A stretch of DNA of 28,819 nucleotides from an uncultured Oscillospiraceae bacterium (GCA_910587335.1 CAJUMG010000006.1:8313-37131); one strand, 5' to 3'; shown: positions 6,312 to 14,297, counted from the first letter of the stretch. Notes: generated by a model from the letters alone, not told the origin. Translations and numbers: made by a program.

Positions 6312-6499
6312 TTTATGATTCTCCTCACTGTATTATTTTGCCGTTTTCTCAAGGACAAAACTTTCCCCAATCAAAAGAAACCCCAGTTGGAAAAAAGAAG
6401 GATAAGGCAGAGAAACTGTTCCAAAGCATATACGCTCTGTTGCAAAAGCTGTCCCAATCCATGCCTTGACAAATAGAAAAACGCCTTATTATTTCATAT
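6312..6499 (-). other. Long 5' leader of degV
   Basis: About 180 nt separate the predicted promoter from the degV start. There is no gene. The leader contains AAGGC near its 5' end and GCCTT followed by a T-rich run about 85 nt later, plus a local AGCGTATATGCT near-palindrome. A folded regulatory leader or small RNA is possible, but I match no known class. Confidence 0.35.
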
Positions 6500-6528
6500 A
6501 TCATACCATATCTTATTCCATGATTCAA
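6500..6528 (-). promoter_or_regulatory. Predicted SigA promoter of degV
   Basis: TTGAAT (6528-6523), 17-nt spacer, TATGAT (6505-6500). Confidence 0.7.
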
Positions 6529-6547
6529 CTACTTTCGCGGTATTTTC

Positions 6548-8146
6548 CTACTCTTGTATTAGTCCCTCGCCATAAAGACGATTTGCAACCTTTGCAAACA
6601 GCGGCGCCGCCGCCCGATTTCCCGATTGGCCGTTTTCGGCAAAAATGACAATGGCGTACTGTGGATTTTCTGCCGGATAGAAGCCGCCGAACCACGCATG
6701 GACAATTTCTTCTCCGTTCTCATCATAAATTCCCGTTTGAGCAGAAGCTGTTTTCCCTCCCGCACCGCCAATCGCAGGATCCGCCAGCTTTCCGGATCCT
6801 TCTATGACTGCTGTACGCATAAAATCTTGCAGGCGCGCCGCCGTTTTTTCTGAAATAATCCGATTAGCGGAAAAAAATTCCTCTTGTTGCAGCACGCCGC
6901 CCGTGTAAAACCCCTCAATCAATCTTGGCGATGTGAGCTCTCCGCCATTTGCGATGGTGGCAATCATCTTGCATATTTGAATCGGCGTCGCAGTCAAAAG
7001 CCCCTGACCAAATCCAAAATTTGCAAGCTCCGCCGGGTTTTCCAGCTGCTCTTCAGACGGTAGGTTCCCTTTCGCAGTTTGTAGGGTATCTGCCAGTAAA
7101 TCTTCTTTGGAAAAGCCAAACCGAACCGCCATATCCCGCAGGTCCTGCGCACCAATCTGCTGTGCTAATTGGATAAAATAGCAGTTGCAGGAATGGGCAA
7201 TTGCTTGTTCCAGGTCCATTTCCCCGTGACCTGCTAGCTGATTGCATTTGAAAATCTGCCCATCTACATCTAGCCAACCATCGCAGGCGTAGGTCTTTTT
7301 CGGTGAGATTCCCTGTTCCAAAGCGGCTGCGGCTACCAAAAGCTTAAAGGTGGAGCCAACTGCGTAGGCGCCAAAAGCCCGGTTAATCAATGGACTGTCC
7401 GACGCGTTCATCGAATCGGCCACACTGCGCGGATCAAATCCCGGTGCACTGGCCGCTGCTTTGATAGCTCCATTCTGCACATCCATCACCACAATGGCGC
7501 CGCTGACCTTTGCCTCTTCTAAAATCTGCTCGCAGGATTGCTGTAAGCTTTTGTGCAGTGTCAGCACAATCCCATCGGACCGGCTGCCCTTCTGCAAAAT
7601 CTCCGCGCCATCTCCTGATAGAGCGTGACCCATCGCGTCAATCTGGTAGCGAATATCAATTTTTTCTCCAATCGTTTCCAAAAAATCGTTGAACACCCGC
7701 TCAATTCCGGTCTGTCCAACACCGTCAGCATCTACATATCCGATAAGATGCGGCGCTGTATACCCATTGGAATAGCGATCTGGAACCGGAAAAACCTCCA
7801 CCCCTTCCCCTTGTACAGATTCGTCGCTCACCTCCATTAAGAACGGTACCCTTCCGCTCATTCTCTCTCTCCATAAATCTGCCGAAGCAAACTGATCCCG
7901 CAATAGCACAGCACTTTCATTCGAGGGCAAAACCGCTGCGAAATAGCGAATATTGTCATTGACCAGCTTTTCTCCCTGGCAATCATAGATTGTTCCGCGC
8001 GTTCTGGAAACCTCCAGCGTATAGGTACTCTGGCGGTTGGCCGCTTGGGCAAAATCCTCTTTCCGGCTAATCCAGGATAAACGCCAAAGAATGGCGCTGA
8101 ACAGAAAAATCACCACACTAAATAACGCGACAATACGCTTTCCCAT
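6548..8146 (-). CDS. Class B penicillin-binding protein (PBP2/FtsI/SpoVD-like transpeptidase)
   Basis: A 532-residue protein: one N-terminal membrane segment (about 4-27), an N-terminal module with TRGTIYDCQGEKL, then a transpeptidase domain. The active-site motifs are visible: S265-T-F-K in VGSTFKL, S319-C-N, and K465-T-A in GGKTASAQTG. The last departs from the usual K-T-G but such KTA variants occur in clostridial PBPs. These enzymes cross-link peptidoglycan outside the membrane, in division or sporulation complexes. There is no C-terminal PASTA domain, so it is unlike classic FtsI/SpoVD with PASTA, and it is shorter than most. Whether it serves elongation, division or spore cortex is unclear. 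ATG start with AGGGAGG upstream. Confidence 0.9.
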   Translation of the reverse strand: MGKRIVALFSVVIFLFSAILWRLSWISRKEDFAQAANRQSTYTLEVSRTRGTIYDCQGEKLVNDNIRYFAAVLPSNESAVLLRDQFASADLWRERMSGRVPFLMEVSDESVQGEGVEVFPVPDRYSNGYTAPHLIGYVDADGVGQTGIERVFNDFLETIGEKIDIRYQIDAMGHALSGDGAEILQKGSRSDGIVLTLHKSLQQSCEQILEEAKVSGAIVVMDVQNGAIKAAASAPGFDPRSVADSMNASDSPLINRAFGAYAVGSTFKLLVAAAALEQGISPKKTYACDGWLDVDGQIFKCNQLAGHGEMDLEQAIAHSCNCYFIQLAQQIGAQDLRDMAVRFGFSKEDLLADTLQTAKGNLPSEEQLENPAELANFGFGQGLLTATPIQICKMIATIANGGELTSPRLIEGFYTGGVLQQEEFFSANRIISEKTAARLQDFMRTAVIEGSGKLADPAIGGAGGKTASAQTGIYDENGEEIVHAWFGGFYPAENPQYAIVIFAENGQSGNRAAAPLFAKVANRLYGEGLIQE

Positions 8147-8259
8147 CTTCCAGCCTCCCTTACAGATTTATTGTGGTCACGCCATTCGGTTTCATACCTT
8201 GAGAAAGAAAAACCTTTCTATTTTTATCCCTTATACCGAGAGATCGAAAATGCCTGTTT

Positions 8260-8292
8260 ACAAAAAAAGACAGCCGGTATATCGGCTGTCTT
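8260..8292 (-). terminator. Terminator after the 8324-8752 gene
   Basis: AAGACAGCCG-6 nt-CGGCTGTCTT, a perfect 10-bp stem, followed on the minus strand by a run of T. Confidence 0.9.
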
Positions 8293-8323
8293 CCTGCCTT
8301 TATTCGGTTTTATAGGGAGAAAA

Positions 8324-8752
8324 TCACTGTCTCTCTCTGTCAAAAAATAAGCCCTGCAAAATGTTGACAAAGGTATCCTTTTCTTTTATGGCATACGCTT
8401 TTCCACGCCACCAGACCGTTGTACCATTTGCCTCAACCTTGACATCCTCGCCGTTTTTTAGGTGGTAGACAACGGTCAATTCCGGATCGCCTTTCTTTTC
8501 GCCCCAAAGCTGATAATTTAAAAGATTGCAGGCTTTTACCAGCAGGTCTATATCTTCGCTTTCGGCGATGTTTCTTTCCTTTTCCTCACCATAAAAGATG
8601 GTAACGCTCTCCACCTCTTCTTTTTCCGGTATCCCTACAAGTGGAAAGCCATGAAACCCAACCCAGATGATCGCATTCAGAACACAGGAGACAAGGACAA
8701 CCCCTAATGTGCTCCACGAAAAGAACTTCCAGGACTTTTTTGTTTTTTCCAA
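8324..8752 (-). CDS. Membrane-anchored protein, DUF5301-like
   Basis: A 142-residue protein. Residues 1-12 are basic, about 14-34 form one hydrophobic segment (STLGVVLVSCVLNAIIWVGF), and the rest is a predicted outside domain. That domain starts ESVTIFYGEEKERNI, contains a helical stretch DIDLLVKACNLLNYQLWG, then strands ELTVVYHLKNGEDVKVEA and TTVWWRGKAYAI, and ends in FVNILQGLFF. The layout resembles DUF5301 domains of Firmicute membrane proteins, from memory only. It lies 69 nt after the SPFH gene and is closed by a strong terminator, so it is probably the last gene of the nfeD-SPFH unit. No function known. Confidence 0.7.
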   Translation of the reverse strand: MEKTKKSWKFFSWSTLGVVLVSCVLNAIIWVGFHGFPLVGIPEKEEVESVTIFYGEEKERNIAESEDIDLLVKACNLLNYQLWGEKKGDPELTVVYHLKNGEDVKVEANGTTVWWRGKAYAIKEKDTFVNILQGLFFDRERQ

Positions 8753-8821
8753 CTCTTTTCTCCTTTCTTGAACCGGGGCTACCTTTTTTGCATCTCAGGC
8801 TTTTTCAAAACACCTTGAAAA

Positions 8822-9766
8822 TTACTTTTGACTGGGATCCGTCATCAGCTCTTTTACCGAGGTTGCCAATCCGGCCAGGCTTTGAATCTCACTTGGGATG
8901 ATGATCTTGGTCGCCTTGCCGTCCGCTGCTTTTCCAAAGGCCTCCAGTCCTTTCAGCGCCAGCACCTTTTCGGTAGGAGCAGCCTGGTTGAGCAGGCTGA
9001 TACTCTCAGCCACCGCTTTTTGTACCATCATAACCGCTTCTGCCTCGCCTTGGGCCTCCCGGATTTTCTGCTCTCTCACCGCGTCTGCATGCAGGATAGC
9101 GGCCTGTTTTTCCGCCTCTGCCCGCAGAATCTGGGACTCTTTTTCACCTTCCGCCACCAAGATCTGGCTGCGCTTTTCACCCTCTGCCCGCAAAATCGCT
9201 TCACGCCGCTCGCGCTCCGCTTTCATCTGTTTTTCCATCGCATCCTGAATTTCTCTGGGCGGCAGGATATTTTTCAGCTCTACCCGGTTGACCTTAATGC
9301 CCCACTTATCGGTGGCCGTATCCAGAGTAGCTGTGATTTTGGTATTGATAACATCGCGGGATGTCAGGGTATGATCCAACTCCATCTCACCGATGATGTT
9401 TCGCAGCGTTGTTGCCGTTAAATTTTCAATGGCAGACATCGGCCGTTCCACGCCATAGGTAAAAAGCTTGGCATCCGTCACCTGGAAGAAAACAACGGTA
9501 TCAATCTGCATAGTTACGTTATCTCGGGTGATAACCGGCTGCGGCTTAAAATCCACCACCTGTTCTTTTAACGATACCTTTTTGGCCACTCGGTCAAAAA
9601 ATGGCAGCTTAAAGTGAAGTCCCGTCTCCCATGTTGCATGGTAAACGCCCAGTCGCTCGATTACATAGCAATTGGACTGGGGAACGATCTTGACACAGGA
9701 GATGACAATCCCCAAAATCAAGAAAAGCAGGATAAAAATGATCAAAATTCCAACAATAGGCGGCAT
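8822..9766 (-). CDS. SPFH/stomatin-like (paraslipin) membrane protein
   Basis: A protein of 314 residues from ATG 9766, which has AAGGAG 8 nt upstream (a TTG two codons earlier is less likely). An N-terminal membrane helix (VGILIIFILLFLILGIVI) is followed by an SPFH domain (SNCYVIERLGVYHATWETGLHF, VDFKPQPVITRDNVTMQIDTVVFF split by strands), then a long Ala/Glu/Lys/Arg coiled coil with repeated AEGEKE/RAEAEK units. The C-terminus has LKGLEAFGKAADGKATKIIIPSE. Family members form oligomeric rings that organise membrane microdomains. The nfeD gene lies just upstream, the classic pairing, so the two likely work together. Specific partners are unknown. Confidence 0.94.
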   Translation of the reverse strand: MPPIVGILIIFILLFLILGIVISCVKIVPQSNCYVIERLGVYHATWETGLHFKLPFFDRVAKKVSLKEQVVDFKPQPVITRDNVTMQIDTVVFFQVTDAKLFTYGVERPMSAIENLTATTLRNIIGEMELDHTLTSRDVINTKITATLDTATDKWGIKVNRVELKNILPPREIQDAMEKQMKAERERREAILRAEGEKRSQILVAEGEKESQILRAEAEKQAAILHADAVREQKIREAQGEAEAVMMVQKAVAESISLLNQAAPTEKVLALKGLEAFGKAADGKATKIIIPSEIQSLAGLATSVKELMTDPSQK

Positions 9767-9856
9767 ACACAAATCTCCTTTTCTGATTGACTATTTATAC
9801 ATACTGCATGGACAGCCTTTTTCATATGGCAAAAGCTGCCCATGAAATAAACTTTG

Positions 9857-10291
9857 TCAGGCCTTTTCGACAATCAAAGTCACGCCCTGAATTGCTTTGA
9901 CCAAAACGCGGGTTCCCGCTTCTAAAACCGCATCATCTGCATTTTTCGCCTTCCAGGATGAGCCGTCCACCATCACGCGGCCTTCTTCCAATCCATTGTC
10001 AATCGTTTCGGTTACAAGACCTGTCTTTCCAATCACTCGATCCGCATTGGTATGAGTCTTTTTGACCGCCAAAACCTTTTGGACAAAGGGGCGGGTAGAA
10101 ATCAGACACAAAACAGATACGATCAAGAATACGGCGATCTGAATCAGGACCGGCATCCCCAATACCGCAGGGAGCAACGCGGCTAAAGAGCCAACCGCCA
10201 TCCAGATGGAAACCAACTGGACCGTAGCAGCTTCTAGCACAACAAAAAGGATGATCAACACCAACCACAGAACCGGATAAACCCATTCCAT
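9857..10291 (-). CDS. NfeD family membrane protein
   Basis: A 144-residue protein of the short NfeD type: hydrophobic segments at about 4-22, 25-43 and 45-66, then a soluble OB-fold-like domain (IGKTGLVTETI, GRVMVDGSSWKAKNADD, LEAGTRVLVKAIQGVTLIVEK). No ClpP-like protease domain. NfeD proteins are encoded beside SPFH proteins and are thought to bind or stabilise them in the membrane. The 90-nt gap to the SPFH start and same direction suggest one operon. Upstream in-frame TTG 10309 and ATG 10297 overlap or crowd the GGGGA site; ATG 10291 has the best spacing. Confidence 0.92.
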   Translation of the reverse strand: MEWVYPVLWLVLIILFVVLEAATVQLVSIWMAVGSLAALLPAVLGMPVLIQIAVFLIVSVLCLISTRPFVQKVLAVKKTHTNADRVIGKTGLVTETIDNGLEEGRVMVDGSSWKAKNADDAVLEAGTRVLVKAIQGVTLIVEKA

Positions 10292-10368
10292 TACCATTTC
10301 CCCTTTCAAGAACCTATTTACCTGTCCGCTGTAAACGGCAGGGCCGCAGCAAGCTCTATTTTAGCTGT

Positions 10369-11103
10369 TTACAAAGCGAACCCACCGTCCGCACAGATCA
10401 CCTGTCCGGTGATAAAGCCGGCCTGATCCGATGCCAAAAACAATGCCAACGGCGCGATATCCTCCCCCGTTCCAAGCCGCCCGACCGGTGTCTCCTGCAC
10501 CAGCTGGGCCAGATCCTGCTGGGAAAAAGAGTCTAACATTGGCGTGCGAATCACACCCGGCGCAATACAGTTCACCGTGATGCCCGACGGTCCCACCTCT
10601 TTGGCAAGCGCTTTGGTCATTCCGGCTATCGCCGCCTTAGACGCTGAATAATGCACCTCACAGGAGGCTCCGCACACCCCCCAGATCGACGAAATATTGA
10701 TAATACGGCCCTCTTTTTGCCGGATCATCCCAGGCAGAAATGCCCGCGTTACATAAAACACCCCATCCAAATTGACGCCCATCATCCGTTTCCAATCCGC
10801 ATCGGTAATCTCCTGAAACAGTTTTTGCTGCGCCACCCCTGCGTTATTGATCAGTACATCTATTCTGCTGCACTGCTTCAAAACCTTTTGTGCAAACGCC
10901 TGCGCACCATCGGGAGACGACAAATCCGCCTGGATTCCTTCCGCCTTCCAGCCCTCTTCCTGCAGCCGATTCACCAAGTCCTGTAGCTTCTGCCCATGGG
11001 AAAAACCGCCGCAGAACACCTGGTATCCTGCTGCTGCAAATTGCCGGGCCAAAGCCCTGCCAATCCCGCCAGACGCACCGGTTATCACCGCTGTTTTGCC
11101 CAT
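10369..11103 (-). CDS. SDR-family reductase, YmfI-like (possible EF-P 5-aminopentanone reductase)
   Basis: A 244-residue classical short-chain dehydrogenase. The cofactor loop TGASGGIG is at 8-15, LINNAG follows, then the catalytic Ser in INISSIWG and the Tyr-Lys pair in VHYSASKAA. The end ITGQVICADGGFAL is typical. The stretch NNAGVAQQKLF and CEVHYSASKA recall YmfI, which reduces the 5-aminopentanone modification on elongation factor P; a FabG-type 3-oxoacyl-ACP reductase is the alternative. No efp or fab gene is nearby. ATG 11103 follows GGGAG; the longer frame to 11220 overlaps the Rrf2 gene end and is unlikely. It lies about 100 nt after the Rrf2 regulator and may be in its operon. Confidence 0.85.
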   Translation of the reverse strand: MGKTAVITGASGGIGRALARQFAAAGYQVFCGGFSHGQKLQDLVNRLQEEGWKAEGIQADLSSPDGAQAFAQKVLKQCSRIDVLINNAGVAQQKLFQEITDADWKRMMGVNLDGVFYVTRAFLPGMIRQKEGRIINISSIWGVCGASCEVHYSASKAAIAGMTKALAKEVGPSGITVNCIAPGVIRTPMLDSFSQQDLAQLVQETPVGRLGTGEDIAPLALFLASDQAGFITGQVICADGGFAL

Positions 11104-11204
11104 AATGGCACTCCCTTCATCCTTTTTGCCCAAAAGCACGGCCATAGGCGCCATGATTTGTTTTGTCTCGTTCGTTGCCAAAAAGGGCAGGCCACAGCCA
11201 CGGG

Positions 11205-11684
11205 CTATTTGGCACTCCATTGGCAGTTTTCTTCCTTCCCTACCGAAGCATTGTCATTGTTTTTTCTCTGAAAATTATCAATCATGTCCTGTAGCGTACG
11301 ATTGTCAATCACCTGGTCCACGGCCTCTTTAATATCCCGCCAAAGCTCATAGGTCGCACACTCGCCAAAATTTTGACAGGGCGCCGGCTCATCTGCCGCT
11401 GCCTGCACGCATTCTACCGGGGATAAGGACCCTTCCATCGCCCGCAGAATCTCCCCTACCGAAATTTCCTTTGCCGGGCGGGACAATTGATATCCGCCGC
11501 CTGCGCCGCGGATGCTTTTTAAAAGCCCCGCTTTATTTGCCGAAGTGATGATCTGTTCCAAATATTTATCACTCAAAGACTGCCGCCGTGCAATATCCCG
11601 CACGGAAACCGGACCTTCCTGCTGATTCATGGCGATATCGATCATCATCCTCAGTCCATATCTCCCTTTAGTGGATATTTTCAC
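11205..11684 (-). CDS. Rrf2 family transcriptional regulator (IscR-like)
   Basis: A 159-residue regulator. The N-terminus KISTKGRYGLRMMIDIA and winged helix (VSVRDIARRQSLSDKYLEQIITSANKAGLL, then RGAGGGYQLSRPA) are characteristic. Three cysteines follow at C-x10-C-x5-C (ECVQ...PCQNFGEC), the region where IscR-type proteins hold a [2Fe-2S] cluster, so iron-sulfur sensing is plausible; a CymR-like cysteine sensor is an alternative. The usual downstream iscS/iscU genes are absent here; an SDR gene follows instead. GTG 11684 gives the standard M-K-I-S-T-K-G start; earlier in-frame codons to 11732 are less likely. A good promoter sits at 11723-11751. Confidence 0.92.
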   Translation of the reverse strand: MKISTKGRYGLRMMIDIAMNQQEGPVSVRDIARRQSLSDKYLEQIITSANKAGLLKSIRGAGGGYQLSRPAKEISVGEILRAMEGSLSPVECVQAAADEPAPCQNFGECATYELWRDIKEAVDQVIDNRTLQDMIDNFQRKNNDNASVGKEENCQWSAK

Positions 11685-11722
11685 CGGTTTCACAGCCTTT
11701 CTTTCTTGCTTTTGATAAATAA

Positions 11723-11751
11723 AGTATAGCATAAATTCATCTTTTCTTCAA
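11723..11751 (-). promoter_or_regulatory. Predicted promoter of the Rrf2 gene
   Basis: TTGAAG (11751-11746), 17-nt spacer, TATACT (11728-11723). Rrf2 proteins often bind their own promoters, so this is the likely autoregulatory site. Confidence 0.7.
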
Positions 11752-11777
11752 TATTCGCCCCAGTGGAAAAACGGCAG

Positions 11778-11852
11778 AAAAAGCCTTATAAAAAGGCAAA
11801 AGAAAGGCACAGAATCCACCGGGCTGCTGTTCCCGGGCTCTTCCGTGCCTTT
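11778..11852 (-). terminator. Terminator region after metK
   Basis: Two hairpins in a row on the minus strand: a long one with AAAGGCAC (11803-11810) pairing with GTGCCTTT (11845-11852) around an inner CCCGGG-rich stem, then GCCTT-5 nt-AAGGC (11797-11783) followed by TTTTT. Confidence 0.8.
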
Positions 11853-11871
11853 TCATCGGATTATGCAAACG

Positions 11872-13062
11872 CTATTGCAACGCCGCTACCGCCTTTTTCA
11901 GCTCTTCTGTTTTATTGGTCTTTTCCCATGAGACATCAAGATCCTCCCGGCCCATATGGCCATATGCCGCCAGCTGCCGGTAGATCGGACGGCGCAGATC
12001 CAGCGACTGAATAATCGCCGCCGGCCGCAGATCAAAAACCTTCTCTACCGCTTTGGAAAGAATCTCATTGGAAACCGTTCCGGTGCCAAAGCTATCCACC
12101 ATGACCGAAACCGGGCTTGCCACGCCAATGGCATACGCCAGCTGAATCTCACACCGTTTCGCCAAGCCTGCCGCAACAATATTTTTGGCTACCCAGCGGG
12201 CTGCATAAGCTGCGGAACGGTCCACCTTTGTCGGATCCTTACCGGAAAACGCGCCGCCGCCGTGTTTTCCATAACCGCCATATGTATCCACAATGATTTT
12301 CCGGCCGGTCAATCCAGTATCTCCATGAGGACCACCGATGACAAAACGGCCGGTGGGGTTGATATAATACTTTGTATTTTCATCCAGCAGATGAGCGGGA
12401 ACAATGGGCTTTACTACCTCTCGGATGATATCCTCACGCAGCTTATCCATTGAAACCTCCGGCGCGTGCTGGCTGGAAACCACTACTGTGTCCACCCGGA
12501 CTGGACGGTCATCCTCAAACTCCACCGTCACCTGGGTTTTCCCATCCGGACGCAAATAAGGTAAGGTACCGTCTTTTCTCTTAGCTGCCAATTGTTTCGC
12601 CAGTTTATGTGCCAAAGAAATGGTCAAAGGCATCAGTTCCGGCGTTTCGTCACAGGCAAAGCCAAACATCATGCCCTGATCCCCTGCGCCGGTGCTGAAC
12701 GCATCCTCGTTCGCACCTTTTTTTGCCTCCAACGCCTTGTCAACACCCATTGCAATATCCGGCGACTGCTCATCAATCGCAGTCAGTACCGAGCAGGCGT
12801 CTGCATCGAACCCATATTCCGCACAGTCGTAGCCCACTTCGCGCACCACATTCCGCACCGTTTTGGGGATGTCCACATAACAAGAGGTTGAGATCTCACC
12901 CATTACCATAACCATGCCGGTCGTTGTCGTACATTCGCATGCCACTCTGCCCATAGGATCGTTCGCCATAATTTCATCCAGCACCGCGTCAGAAATCTGG
13001 TCGCAGATCTTATCGGGATGGCCTTCGGTGACCGATTCAGATGTAAAAAAGTGTCTTGCCAT
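11872..13062 (-). CDS. metK: S-adenosylmethionine synthetase
   Basis: A 396-residue enzyme making SAM from methionine and ATP in the cytoplasm. Motifs in order: SVTEGHPDKICDQISD near 8-23, DEQSPDIAMGVD, STGAGDQGMMFG (flexible loop and ATP-site region), NPTGRFVIGGPHGDTGLTGRKI, and the phosphate loop GGGAFSGKDPTKVDRSAAY. Length and ends are normal. The ATG follows a good ribosome site (GAAGGGAG). A SAM-I riboswitch with a terminator sits in its leader, so expression drops when SAM is plentiful, a simple product feedback loop. It is a single-gene unit with its own promoter and terminator. Confidence 0.98.
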   Translation of the reverse strand: MARHFFTSESVTEGHPDKICDQISDAVLDEIMANDPMGRVACECTTTTGMVMVMGEISTSCYVDIPKTVRNVVREVGYDCAEYGFDADACSVLTAIDEQSPDIAMGVDKALEAKKGANEDAFSTGAGDQGMMFGFACDETPELMPLTISLAHKLAKQLAAKRKDGTLPYLRPDGKTQVTVEFEDDRPVRVDTVVVSSQHAPEVSMDKLREDIIREVVKPIVPAHLLDENTKYYINPTGRFVIGGPHGDTGLTGRKIIVDTYGGYGKHGGGAFSGKDPTKVDRSAAYAARWVAKNIVAAGLAKRCEIQLAYAIGVASPVSVMVDSFGTGTVSNEILSKAVEKVFDLRPAAIIQSLDLRRPIYRQLAAYGHMGREDLDVSWEKTNKTEELKKAVAALQ

Positions 13063-13110
13063 TTTTAAAATCTCCCTTCTGTTCCATCCCTATCAAGGGC
13101 AGCAGAGCAC

Positions 13111-13144
13111 AAAAAATACCCGGAGAAAATCCGAGTATTTTTGA
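13111..13144 (-). terminator. SAM-riboswitch-controlled terminator of metK
   Basis: AATACTCGGA pairs with TCCGGGTATT, followed by TTTTTT on the minus strand, between the aptamer and the metK ribosome site. This is the expression platform. Confidence 0.85.
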
Positions 13145-13145
13145 A

Positions 13146-13250
13146 ATCCTCATCTCCCGGAATTTTCCGCAGGATTTAGCACCTACTACTCAAAAGAGTC
13201 CGGTTGCCGGGCTTCACAGGGCCTGTTCCCTCCGCCGCTCTGGATAAGGT
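13146..13250 (-). promoter_or_regulatory. SAM-I (S-box) riboswitch
   Basis: The minus strand carries the S-box core: CTTATCCAGAG with GGCGGAGGGA, then GGCCCTGTGAAGCCCGGCAA, CC, a P3 stem, AGGTGCTAAATCCTGC and GGGAGATGAGG. These match the conserved aptamer elements in order. It binds SAM and, when bound, favours the terminator at 13111-13144, turning down metK. Confidence 0.95.
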
Positions 13251-13273
13251 AAAATATATAATTGTATAGGAGT

Positions 13274-13302
13274 ATAATAACAAACTGCGCAAAAAATGTC
13301 AA
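13274..13302 (-). promoter_or_regulatory. Promoter of the metK riboswitch leader
   Basis: Consensus TTGACA (13302-13297), 17-nt spacer, TATTAT (13279-13274), about 25 nt upstream of the aptamer. Confidence 0.88.
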
Positions 13303-13368
13303 CTTTTTTCGCGTCCGAAACATACAAAAATACTTTTGTTTTTCGGTACCGTCGTCTATTTTTATGGA

Positions 13369-14010
13369 CTAGTGGACCTGGTCGCCGGGCGAACTGACCG
13401 AAATTGTTTTGTTTTCCGGCAATAGAGAATCCTTCATCAGGTGGCTTAGTTTTTTGTAGAGCAAAAAGGTCAGCGCGGAAATAATCAGCCCCTTGATTAG
13501 ATTAAACGGCATGGCGCCAAACAGAATATAAGCGTTTATACTGTCAATCATGGGATTCACCGCATTACAGGCCGAAACAATCGCATCAATGGGCATAATT
13601 TTGGAGTAAAACGGAATAATCAAAAAGCGATTGGTCAATGCGCCCACAAGCGTTACTGCTACCGTACCGGCCAGACAGCCCATCAGCGCGCCCTTTTTGC
13701 TTTTGCGGAAACGGTACAAAAAACCGGCGCTTAAAGAAAAAGCCGCGTAGATCAAAAAGTCAGACAGTTCTCCAACGCCGCCCGTCTGGCTGGATAGAGA
13801 GTGGATTAAATCCTTTACCAGCGTGATAAAAATTCCCGCCGCCGGGCCAAACATAAAAGTGCCAATCAGAGTGGGAACACCGCTGATATCCAGCTTTAAA
13901 AACGGGGGCATAAACAAAAAGGTCAATGGCAATTCCAAATACATTAACACCGTTGCCACCGCTGCTAAAAGGCCAATATAGACCATCTTTCTCGTGTTCA
14001 TTTTTTTCAT
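13369..14010 (-). CDS. ribU: Riboflavin ECF transporter S component RibU
   Basis: A 213-residue integral membrane protein with about six hydrophobic segments. It has the N-terminal RKMVYIGLLAAVATVLMYLE, the substrate-site-like PPFLKLDISGVPTLIGTFMFGPAAG and LVKDLIHSL typical of RibU, then LTNRFLIIPFY and an end segment AMPFNLIKGLIISALTFLLYKKL. It captures riboflavin and works with the shared energising module (EcfT and two ATPases), which is not in this window. ATG 14010 follows AAAGGAG; the longer frame runs back into the riboswitch terminator and is not used. The FMN riboswitch upstream independently supports a flavin substrate. Confidence 0.95.
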   Translation of the reverse strand: MKKMNTRKMVYIGLLAAVATVLMYLELPLTFLFMPPFLKLDISGVPTLIGTFMFGPAAGIFITLVKDLIHSLSSQTGGVGELSDFLIYAAFSLSAGFLYRFRKSKKGALMGCLAGTVAVTLVGALTNRFLIIPFYSKIMPIDAIVSACNAVNPMIDSINAYILFGAMPFNLIKGLIISALTFLLYKKLSHLMKDSLLPENKTISVSSPGDQVH

Positions 14011-14042
14011 CAAAAATGCTCCTTTCCTTTTGTCTGTTTTGG

Positions 14043-14081
14043 CAAAAAGAAACGTCCCTGAACCGAATAGCTCAGGGACGC
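14043..14081 (-). terminator. FMN-riboswitch-linked terminator
   Basis: CGTCCCTGA-10 nt-TCAGGGACG, a perfect 9-bp stem, followed on the minus strand by TTTCTTTTT, between the aptamer and the ribU ribosome site. Confidence 0.88.
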
Positions 14082-14107
14082 AAAGGTGCAAATATCAAAT
14101 CTGCGCC

Positions 14108-14231
14108 GTTTCTTTCATCCGGACTATACCGTCGGTTCCGGAATCGCACCGGATCAGCTGCAACGCAGGTCGCGGACTCGTGGCTTTCGCCCATCACCGC
14201 CGGTGGGGAATCACACCCCGCCCTGAAACAG
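14108..14231 (-). promoter_or_regulatory. FMN riboswitch (RFN element)
   Basis: Conserved RFN pieces appear in order on the minus strand: GGGCGGGGTGTGATTCCCC, ACCGGCGGTGA, AGCCACGAGTCCGCG, then GATCCGGTGCGATTCCGG, AACCGACGGTATAGTCCGG and ATGAAAGAAAC. FMN binding should favour the terminator at 14043-14081 and reduce riboflavin uptake. Confidence 0.96.
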
Positions 14232-14252
14232 ACTTTTTTGCTTTCGCTTTTA

Positions 14253-14281
14253 ATCATACACACTAAAACTGTATCTGTCAA
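14253..14281 (-). promoter_or_regulatory. Promoter of the ribU riboswitch leader
   Basis: Consensus TTGACA (14281-14276), 17-nt spacer, TATGAT (14258-14253). Confidence 0.88.
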
Positions 14282-14297
14282 TCCCCTTGGAAAAAAA

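Noticed and set aside
11104..11220. N-terminal extension of the SDR gene
   Set aside because: The TGASGGIG loop should be near the N-terminus, ATG 11103 has a GGGAG site, and the extension overlaps the Rrf2 gene.
14011..14091. N-terminal extension of ribU
   Set aside because: It is translated from the riboswitch terminator hairpin; ATG 14010 has an AAAGGAG site.
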